Positions 58,237 to 64,000 of a stretch of DNA of 64,000 bases are shown here, one piece after another. Both the position numbers and the translations under genes were made by a program. The notes beneath the pieces are model-generated. The model searched no databases and was not told the DNA's origin. It was given only the letters and a program-made list of their open reading frames with translations. The DNA comes from Actinoplanes oryzae (GTDB lineage: Bacteria; Actinomycetota; Actinomycetes; Mycobacteriales; Micromonosporaceae), in contig NZ_JAUQWH010000033.1 in the NCBI RefSeq assembly GCF_030757795.1, forward strand, positions 1 through 64,000. The letters run 5' to 3'. Positions within the stretch are counted from its first letter, which is position 1. Every line of letters begins with the position of its first letter.

Positions 58237-59037
58237 TCAGCCTTTGACGGCGCCGGCGGTGATGCCGGCGACGAAGTGGCGCTGGAGGAAGGCGTAGGCG
58301 AGGACCATCGGCAGGGAGGCGACCACCACGCCGGTGAAGAGGAGGGGATAGTCGGTGAGGTATTCGCCCTGGAAGTCGAGGAGGGCCAGCGGGAGGGTGC
58401 GCTTGGCCGGGTCGTCGATGAACAGCAGGGGGTACAGCAGGTCGTTCCAGTGCATGACGACCAGGAAGATGGCGGTCGCGGCCAGGGACGGGGCCGACAG
58501 CGGGACGGCGATGCGGCGGTAGGTCGTCCACGGGCCGGCGCCGTCGAGGCCGGCTGCCTCGTAGAGTTCGCGCGGCAGCGTGCGCAGGAAGCCCGTCAGG
58601 ATGAACACCGCCACGGGCAGCGTCACGACGATGTTGACGAGCATCAGGCCCACGAGGCTGTCGCGCAGGCCGAGCCGGTCGAACTGGACGTACTGCGGGA
58701 TCATCATGGCCTGCGCGGGGACGGCGAGGCCCGCGGCGAACACCCCGAAGAGCACGTGGCCGGGCCAGCCCGGGATGCGCGTGGCGGCGTACGCGGTGAG
58801 GCTGGCGAGCACCAGCGTGACCGGCACCGACACGCCGACCACCAGGGCGCTGTTGCCCAGCACCCGGAGCAGATCGCCGCGGCCCAGCACCGTCGCGTAG
58901 TTGTCGAGCGTCGGCGAGGTGGGCAGCCCGAACGGCGCGTCGAAGAGCTGCTGCGTGGTCTTCAGCGAGCCGCCGACCACGACCAGCAGCGGGACGACGA
59001 TGAGCAGCGCGTAGACGGCGAGGACGGCCCGGCGCAT
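58237..59037 (-). CDS. Sugar ABC permease 2 (MalG type)
   Basis: A 266-residue MalG-like permease. Helices include VLAVYALLIVVPLLVVVGGSL, NSALVVGVSVPVTLVLASLTAYAATRI and VGLMLVNIVVTLPVAVFILTGF. The EAA loop is LPRELYEAAGLDGAGPWTTYRRIAVPLSAPSLAA. The C-terminus LQRHFVAGITAGAVKG is the standard family end. The ATG 59037 shares one base with the stop of permease 1 (TGATG). Works with the next two gene products; the ATPase is encoded elsewhere. Confidence 0.94.
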   Translation of the reverse strand: MRRAVLAVYALLIVVPLLVVVGGSLKTTQQLFDAPFGLPTSPTLDNYATVLGRGDLLRVLGNSALVVGVSVPVTLVLASLTAYAATRIPGWPGHVLFGVFAAGLAVPAQAMMIPQYVQFDRLGLRDSLVGLMLVNIVVTLPVAVFILTGFLRTLPRELYEAAGLDGAGPWTTYRRIAVPLSAPSLAATAIFLVVMHWNDLLYPLLFIDDPAKRTLPLALLDFQGEYLTDYPLLFTGVVVASLPMVLAYAFLQRHFVAGITAGAVKG

Positions 59038-59912
59038 CAGGAGCCCCCGGAGGTACGACGGGCGAGGCGGTTCTGGGTCACGGTCACGAGGGCGATCAGG
59101 AGCATGAAGACCACGGACTCGGCGGCCGCGTACCCGAGCTGGCTGTTGGCGAACGTCGTGTAGATGCGCGTCGACAGGATGTCCAGCGCCGGGCGGGGCG
59201 GGTTGCCGCCGAGGCCCAGGATCAGGTCGAAGGCCTTGAACGACTGGATCGTGGTGTAGGCGACGACCAGGGCGGTGGCGGGCGCGACCATGGGCCACGT
59301 CACGTAGCGGAACTGCTGCCAGGTGGTCGCGCCGTCGGTGCGGGCGGCCTCGTACAGCTCGGGCGGGATCTGCTGGATGCCGGCCAGGTAGATGATCATC
59401 ATCTGGCCGGCGTGGAACCAGATCTGCGCGGCGGCCACGCAGAAGATCGCCGCGCCCTCGTCGCCGAGGTAGACCGAGCGGAACCGGTCCAGGCCCACCG
59501 CGTCGAGCAGCGTGTTGGCCAGCCCGAACGTCGGGTCGTAGACGAACCGCCACACGAACGCGACCGACACCGACGACAGCACGGTCGGCAGGAAGAACAG
59601 CCCCCGCAACAGTCCGGTGGCCCGCGTGCGGGAGACGAGGAGGACAGCCAGCAGGAGGGCGAGCGCGGTCTGGCCCAGCACGACGGTCAGCAGGAACTTG
59701 AGGTTGTTCGTGACCGCGTGCCGGAACAGGTCGTCGCCCGTGGCGAGCGTCGTGAAGTTGTCGAGGCCGACGGTGCTGTAGGAGGGGCTGAACCCGTCCC
59801 AGTCGGTGACCGCGTACTGCAGGCCCTGCACGGCGGGGAGGACGAAGAACACCCCGTACAGGGCGAGCGCCGGGATCGGGAAGAGCAGCAGGGCGGGCGG
59901 AAAGCGGCGCAC
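59037..59912 (-). CDS. Sugar ABC permease 1 (MalF type)
   Basis: A 291-residue MalF/UgpA-like permease with six helices (ALLLFPIPALALYGVFFVLP first) and the EAA loop IPPELYEAARTDGATTWQQFRYVTWPMVAPATA. It forms a heterodimeric channel with the MalG-type protein. GTG 59912 lies one base after the stop of the binding protein. The typical N-terminal GYGLS-type segment of MalF is shortened here, as in many actinobacterial oligosaccharide importers. Confidence 0.94.
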   Translation of the reverse strand: MRRFPPALLLFPIPALALYGVFFVLPAVQGLQYAVTDWDGFSPSYSTVGLDNFTTLATGDDLFRHAVTNNLKFLLTVVLGQTALALLLAVLLVSRTRATGLLRGLFFLPTVLSSVSVAFVWRFVYDPTFGLANTLLDAVGLDRFRSVYLGDEGAAIFCVAAAQIWFHAGQMMIIYLAGIQQIPPELYEAARTDGATTWQQFRYVTWPMVAPATALVVAYTTIQSFKAFDLILGLGGNPPRPALDILSTRIYTTFANSQLGYAAAESVVFMLLIALVTVTQNRLARRTSGGS

Positions 59913-59913
59913 G

Positions 59914-61197
59914 TCAGCGCTTCTGGTCGATCACGCGCTGCGCCGCCTCGGCCGCCTGCTCCGGCGACGTGCCGCCGACGACCTGCACGGCCGCGTTCTC
60001 GACCGCCGAGCGCACATCCAGATTGACGAACTGGAACCGCGGTGCGAGCAGCGTCTTCTTCGTCAGCCACGGCTCGAAGGACTTCAGGTCGGCGTTGGTG
60101 TACTCGACACCCTGCACGGTCACGTGCTGCGCGGTGCCGTTGGCGTAGGTCGCGGCGACGGCCGGATCGGAGAGGTGCCGCAGCCAGGCGAGCGCCGCGC
60201 CCCGCTTGCCCGACTTCGCGTTCACGCCGAGGATGAACGTGGCGTTGAACACGCCCTCGTACCTGGCCTTGTCCGCGGTGGTGGTGATCGGCGCGTACAG
60301 GCCGAAGGGGAAGGTCGCCCCGAGCTTGCGCAGCGCACCGGCCATGAACGACCCGGTGGCGAGCAGCGCGGCCTTCTGCGTGGCGAAGAGCTGCTGCGCG
60401 GCTTCCGCTCCGGTGCCGGTCGCGCCGCTCTGCAGGTACGGCCGCAGCTGCGCGTACTGCCGCAGGGTCGTCAGGAACCAGTCGTCGGTCGCCTTGTAGC
60501 GTCCCGCCTCGATCCCGGCGAACGCGTCGTCGGCGGGCATGTTGTTCATCACCATCGTGTTGAGCAGCTGTCCCGCGTTGGCCGCGTCGCCGCCCGGCCA
60601 CGCCACCGGCACGACCCCCTTGCCCTTGAGCGTGTCACACATCGCCAGGAAGCCGTCCCAGTCGCCCGGCAGCTCCGCGAACCCGTGCTTCGCGAGCAGC
60701 TCCGTGTTGGTGACCGGCATGTTGAAAACCAGCTGGTACGGCAGGCCGAGCTGCTTGCCGTCCCGCGCGCCGGCCGCGATCAGGGCCGGCTGATAGCGCT
60801 GGACCAGGTCCTGGCCCGACAGATCACTGAAGACGCCGGCCTTCGCGATGTCGCTGAACTGCGCCCCGCGGAACGCCGTGAACGCGTCGCCCACGCTGCC
60901 GCCGCGGATCTTCTGCAGGGCGGTGCTCTGGTAGTCGTTCGACGGCGAGATGTCCTGCCGCACGCTCACCTTCGGATGCTTCTGCACGAAGGCGGCGATG
61001 ATCTGCTCGAACACCTCCTTGTCCTCGGCCCGCCAGTGCGCGAACGACAGCTCGCCCTCCACCGGCCCGTCGAACCCAGCGCCGCCCGCGGCCGACGGCC
61101 CGTCCTCGCCGCCCGGCCCCGCGCAGGCGGCGAGGACGGCCCCGGCGGCACTCAGGCCGCTCAGCTGCAACAGACGACGACGGCTCAGCACGCTCAT
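59914..61197 (-). CDS. Sugar ABC extracellular binding lipoprotein
   Basis: A 427-residue family 1 solute-binding protein. The signal MSVLSRRRLLQLSGLSAAGAVLAAC has twin arginines and a lipobox LAAC. Mature part: ELSFAHWRAEDKEVFEQIIAAF, YQSTALQKIRGGSVGDAFTAFRG and LAKHGFAELPGDWDGFLAMCD, as in MalE/NgcE-like proteins. It starts the three-gene operon and has an operator-like dyad just upstream. The ligand is an oligosaccharide or aminosugar; no enzymes are adjacent to identify it. Confidence 0.93.
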   Translation of the reverse strand: MSVLSRRRLLQLSGLSAAGAVLAACAGPGGEDGPSAAGGAGFDGPVEGELSFAHWRAEDKEVFEQIIAAFVQKHPKVSVRQDISPSNDYQSTALQKIRGGSVGDAFTAFRGAQFSDIAKAGVFSDLSGQDLVQRYQPALIAAGARDGKQLGLPYQLVFNMPVTNTELLAKHGFAELPGDWDGFLAMCDTLKGKGVVPVAWPGGDAANAGQLLNTMVMNNMPADDAFAGIEAGRYKATDDWFLTTLRQYAQLRPYLQSGATGTGAEAAQQLFATQKAALLATGSFMAGALRKLGATFPFGLYAPITTTADKARYEGVFNATFILGVNAKSGKRGAALAWLRHLSDPAVAATYANGTAQHVTVQGVEYTNADLKSFEPWLTKKTLLAPRFQFVNLDVRSAVENAAVQVVGGTSPEQAAEAAQRVIDQKR

Positions 61198-61208
61198 GTC
61201 GCTCAATA

Positions 61209-61227
61209 TCCCATGCGCCCCATGGGA
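61209..61227. promoter_or_regulatory. Operator-like dyad before the sugar ABC operon
   Basis: TCCCATGCGCCCCATGGGA has perfect 7-base arms TCCCATG/CATGGGA and a 5-base centre. It lies 12 bases upstream of the binding-protein ATG. It could be a site for a GntR- or LacI-type sugar regulator; none is linked. Confidence 0.6.
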
Positions 61228-61296
61228 GAACAAGATCAAGGATCGAGGCGGTGCTCGGGCCGGACCATCGGGGAGGCCGTCGATGGTGCCGGCCCC

Positions 61297-61320
61297 GGTG
61301 CCCGGCCCGCTCCGGGCACC
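61297..61320 (-). terminator. Stem-loop after asnB
   Basis: GGTGCCCGG, loop CCCGCT, CCGGGCACC: a perfect 9-base stem 5 bases downstream of the asnB stop on the minus strand. No T-run follows, so termination is only likely. Confidence 0.55.
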
Positions 61321-61324
61321 GGGC

Positions 61325-63241
61325 TCAGGCGACGGTGAGCGGAGCGCTCGGGGCGCGGTGCGGAACTGCCGGGGCGATCGTGCCCTCGACGAAGATGGCG
61401 TGCCACAGGCAGAACATGGCGACCGTCCAGACCTTGCGGGAGTGGTCGGCCACGCCGGCGCGGTGCTCCTGGAGGAGCTTCTGGGCGTACCCCAGGTCGA
61501 GCAGGTGGTCCGCCTGCGAGGCGGCCATGACCGCGCCGAGCCAGTCGCCGACCGCGCCCTTGAGCCAGACCCGGGTGGGGGTGGGGAAGCCGAGCTTGCG
61601 GCGGTCGCGGACGGACTCGGGGACGATCCCGCGCATCGCCTCGCGCAGGGCCATCTTGGTGCCCTTGGAGTTGTGGGGCAGCTTGAGCTCGGTCGGGAGG
61701 CCCGCGGCAGCCTGGTAGACGGCCTGGTCGAGGAACGGGACGCGCAGCTCCAGGGAGTGGGCCATGGACATGCGGTCGGCCTTGGCGAGGATGTCGCCGG
61801 GCAGCCACGTGTGCAGGTCGACGTACTGCATGGAGGCCGTGTCGTCCACGTCGGCCGTCTCGGCGTACAGGTGGTTGGTGACCTCGGTGTGCGGCAGGGC
61901 GGTGAAGCGCATCAGCGTGGCCTTCTCCTCCGGGCCGAAGATGCGGGCGTTGCCCCAGTAGCGCTCCTCGATCGGGGTGGTGCCGCGCTCCAGGAAGCTG
62001 CGGCCCTTCATGCCCTCGGGCATCACGTGGGAGAGGTTGCGCAGGCCGCGCTTCATGCTGGGCGGCAGCTTGCCGATGCCGGCGAGCGACAGCGGCTCGC
62101 GGTAGATCGTGTAGCCGCCGAACAGCTCGTCGGCACCCTCGCCGGACAGGACCACCGTCACGTGCCGGGAGGCCGTACGGGCCAGGAAGTAGAGCGGGAC
62201 CAGCGACGGGTCCGCGACCGGGTCGTCGAGCAGCTGCACGATCCGCGGCAGCTCCCGGATCACGTCCTCCTCGTTGATCAAGGTCGGGGTGAGCCGGACG
62301 CCGAGCTGGTCGGCGGTGTGCTGGGCGATGTCGATCTCGGAGTACGCCTGGTCGTCGAAGCCGGCGGTGAACGCGTGCAGGTCCGGCTTGACCTCGCGGG
62401 CCAGCGCGACGATCGCGGACGAGTCGACGCCGCTGGACAGGAACGCGCCGACCGGCACCTCGGCGTGCATGTGCTTGCGGACGCTGTCGCGCAGGGCGGC
62501 CTGGATGGCGTGCTGGGCCGCCTCGGGCTGCAGGGCGAGGGGGCGCAGCGACGGGCGGAAGTAGCGTTCCATCCGGATGCCGCCGCCGGGGGTCCAGGTG
62601 AGCCGGTGCCCGGGCTGCAGCCGCTTGACCTGGCGGTGCAGGGTCAGCGGCTCGGGGACGTACTGGAAGGTCAGGTAGTGCGCCAGCGCGTCGGTGTCCA
62701 GCGCGGCGCCGGAGTTGCCGCTGAAGGGCAGCAGCGCCTTGCGCTCGCTGGCGAGGAAGATGCCGTCCGAGGTCTCCAGCACGTAGAGCGGCTTGATGCC
62801 GAACTGGTCGCGGGCGGCGTGCAGGGTGCCGGTCCAGTGGTCGTACGCGACGAAGGCGAACATGCCCCGCAGCCGCGGCAGCGCGGAGGCTCCCCAGTAG
62901 TGGAACGCGGCGGCGAGCACCTCGCTGTCACCGTGCGTGGCGAAGGTGGCCTGGTGCTCGCGGATCAGGTCGGCGCGCAGCTCCCGGTAGTTGTAGATCT
63001 CGCCGTTGAAGACCATCGTCCAGCGGCCGGCGTCGGAGCCCTCGGCCGGGTAGTGCACCGGCTGGGCGGCCTCCTCGCGGTCGATGATGGCGAGGCGCTT
63101 GAAGCCGAACGCCATGCCGTCGCGCACCTCGACCCGGGTGTCGTCCGGACCCCGGTGGTGCATGAGCTCCAGCGCGGCCGCGAAGGCGGGGGGCTGTCCG
63201 GCTCCCGGGCGGCTGCTGATGAACACGGCAAGACCACACAT
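61325..63241 (-). CDS. asnB: Asparagine synthetase (glutamine-hydrolysing)
   Basis: A 638-residue class B enzyme. Cys2 is the glutaminase nucleophile after the start Met (MCGLAVFISSR). The glutaminase domain shows HRGPDDTRVEV, VFNGEIYNYRELR and THGDSEVLAAA. The synthetase domain has the PPi-loop FLSSGVDSSAIVALAR, SGEGADELFGGYTIY and LPGDILAKADRMSMAHSLELRVPFLD. It makes Asn from Asp, ATP and Gln, or acts in an amidation pathway. An AGGAG is 9 bases before ATG 63241. A pair of 11-base-spaced direct repeats lies in its promoter, next to an OmpR-type regulator gene. Confidence 0.95.
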   Translation of the reverse strand: MCGLAVFISSRPGAGQPPAFAAALELMHHRGPDDTRVEVRDGMAFGFKRLAIIDREEAAQPVHYPAEGSDAGRWTMVFNGEIYNYRELRADLIREHQATFATHGDSEVLAAAFHYWGASALPRLRGMFAFVAYDHWTGTLHAARDQFGIKPLYVLETSDGIFLASERKALLPFSGNSGAALDTDALAHYLTFQYVPEPLTLHRQVKRLQPGHRLTWTPGGGIRMERYFRPSLRPLALQPEAAQHAIQAALRDSVRKHMHAEVPVGAFLSSGVDSSAIVALAREVKPDLHAFTAGFDDQAYSEIDIAQHTADQLGVRLTPTLINEEDVIRELPRIVQLLDDPVADPSLVPLYFLARTASRHVTVVLSGEGADELFGGYTIYREPLSLAGIGKLPPSMKRGLRNLSHVMPEGMKGRSFLERGTTPIEERYWGNARIFGPEEKATLMRFTALPHTEVTNHLYAETADVDDTASMQYVDLHTWLPGDILAKADRMSMAHSLELRVPFLDQAVYQAAAGLPTELKLPHNSKGTKMALREAMRGIVPESVRDRRKLGFPTPTRVWLKGAVGDWLGAVMAASQADHLLDLGYAQKLLQEHRAGVADHSRKVWTVAMFCLWHAIFVEGTIAPAVPHRAPSAPLTVA

Positions 63242-63286
63242 CGCGTACTCCTGTCGTCGGCGATGGCGGAACAGTAGGAACCGGCC

Positions 63287-63306
63287 TGTGAGGAACTTGT
63301 GAGGAA
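63287..63306. promoter_or_regulatory. 11-base-spaced direct repeat between asnB and response regulator
   Basis: TGTGAGGAA occurs twice, at 63287-63295 and 63298-63306, exactly one 11-base turn apart (minus strand TTCCTCACA). OmpR/PhoP-family regulators of actinobacteria bind tandem 11-base repeats, and such a regulator is encoded at 63394. The site is 46 bases before the asnB ATG. Confidence 0.5.
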
Positions 63307-63393
63307 GCCGTGCGTTTTCCCGGCGCCGTGGAAACCGGTCCGGATCTTCATCGGTTCCCAACATTTCTTGACGAGGCGGGTCAGAATCCCCGC

Positions 63394-64000
63394 GTGACCG
63401 CACGCATCCTCATCGCCGACGACGACCGCAAGCACGCTGAGCTGCTGCGCCTCTACCTGGAGCGGGAGGGGCACCAGGTGCTCACGGTGGGTGACGGGCG
63501 GGCGGCGCTGGAGGTCGCCCGGGCTCGGCGTCCCGACCTGGTCGTGCTCGACGTGATGATGCCGATCGTCGACGGGCTGGACGTGTGCCGGATCCTGCGC
63601 GCCGAGTCCGACGTCGCGATCCTGCTGGTGACCGCCCGCTCGGCCGAGAACGACATGCTGCTCGGGCTCGACATCGGCGCCGACGACTACCTGGCCAAGC
63701 CGGTCAGCCCGCGCGAGCTCACCGCCCGGGTCCGGGCCCTGCTGCGCCGCGCCGGCACGGCCGACGGCCCCTCGGCGGTGCTGCGGGTGGGCGACCTGGA
63801 GGTCGACCCCGGGCGCTTCGAGGTGCGCGTGAACGGCGCCCCGGTCGGCCTCACCGCCAAGGAGTTCGGCATCGTCGAGCTGCTCGCCCGCGAGCCGGGC
63901 CGGGTCTTCACCCGGGGGCAGATCATCGACAAGACCTTCGGCTTCGAGCAGGACGTCTCCGAGCGTACGGTCGACGCGCACGTGGTCAACCTGCGCCGCA
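63394..64000 (+). CDS. OmpR-family response regulator (truncated by window end)
   Basis: At least 202 residues; the C-terminal end is beyond base 64000. GTG 63394 starts VTARILIADDDRKHAELLRLY. The receiver domain has the acidic pocket DDD, phospho-acceptor Asp in LVVLDVMMPIVDGLDV, and LAKPVSPRELTARVRALLRRA with the conserved Lys. A winged-helix follows: PVGLTAKEFGIVELLAREPGRVFTRGQIIDKTFGF and SERTVDAHVVNLRR. A sensor kinase gene usually lies just downstream and may be there. Confidence 0.93.
   Translation, partial: MTARILIADDDRKHAELLRLYLEREGHQVLTVGDGRAALEVARARRPDLVVLDVMMPIVDGLDVCRILRAESDVAILLVTARSAENDMLLGLDIGADDYLAKPVSPRELTARVRALLRRAGTADGPSAVLRVGDLEVDPGRFEVRVNGAPVGLTAKEFGIVELLAREPGRVFTRGQIIDKTFGFEQDVSERTVDAHVVNLRR

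Noticed and set aside
60950-63277. A 775-codon plus-strand frame over asnB
   Set aside because: Antisense to asparagine synthetase, which has all catalytic motifs in the other strand; the translation is low-complexity Val/Gly/Arg.

Overview
The window is very GC-rich DNA with many GTG starts, ATGA/GTGA stop-start overlaps, Tat-type and lipoprotein signals and a core gene block (41096-47748) in the same order as Mycobacterium tuberculosis Rv1822-Rv1830. It therefore comes from a soil-type actinobacterium. A filamentous Micromonosporaceae such as Actinoplanes fits the degradative enzymes and codon use, but the genus is an inference. No rRNA, tRNA, CRISPR array, transposase or phage gene was seen.

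1-3 kb: 3' end of a flotillin-like gene, an aldo/keto reductase, and a secreted GH5-CBM2 cellulase preceded by a near-perfect CebR/CelR-type operator. 3-13.2 kb: one long transcription unit with a complete dipeptide/nickel-type ABC transporter (lipoprotein, two permeases, fused double ATPase) followed by four different luciferase-like (LLM) flavin monooxygenases, nearly all joined by 4-base overlaps. 13.2-24.7 kb: a broken hydrolase gene, a GNAT, an SsuD-like monooxygenase, a kinase-like phosphotransferase, then a second tightly coupled operon on the minus strand (21227 to 16944). That operon encodes an alpha/beta hydrolase with an Asp at the nucleophile position, a ketopantoate reductase-like/rhodanese fusion, an isolated C-terminal half of an LLM monooxygenase and a GlcD-type FAD oxidase, with a LysR regulator divergent to it. 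A 17-base dyad CCTAT-N7-ATAGG occurs only upstream of the transporter/LLM operon and upstream of the SsuD-like gene, which suggests one regulator over both. Together these look like an organosulfur or related heteroatom-compound scavenging region.

24.7-41 kb: a Tat-peptide/DUF4331 operon with an ECF-type promoter, an AraC regulator, divergent glgC and glgA/glgM, a renalase-like flavoprotein, a GHL10 glycoside hydrolase-like protein, an ABC-F ATPase, a PhzF protein, a MoxR ATPase/VWA pair, and a YnfA protein. 41-48 kb: the conserved block (CDP-alcohol phosphatidyltransferase, DUF881, small basic protein, DUF881, GcvH, GarA-type FHA, FtsR, bifunctional nuclease, ResR-type MerR), which concerns membrane and division control and the GarA metabolic switch.

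48-64 kb: a methyltransferase, a PAS-PP2C phosphatase, a bacterial SET-domain protein whose C-terminus is a 9-base minisatellite, an EamA exporter with divergent LysR, an ECF sigma factor with a membrane partner, a large secreted GH31-CBM20 enzyme, a sugar ABC operon without its own ATPase, asparagine synthetase, and a truncated OmpR-type response regulator. Many gene gaps hold degenerate GC-rich tandem repeats of 9-62 bases, and some of these have entered coding ends.
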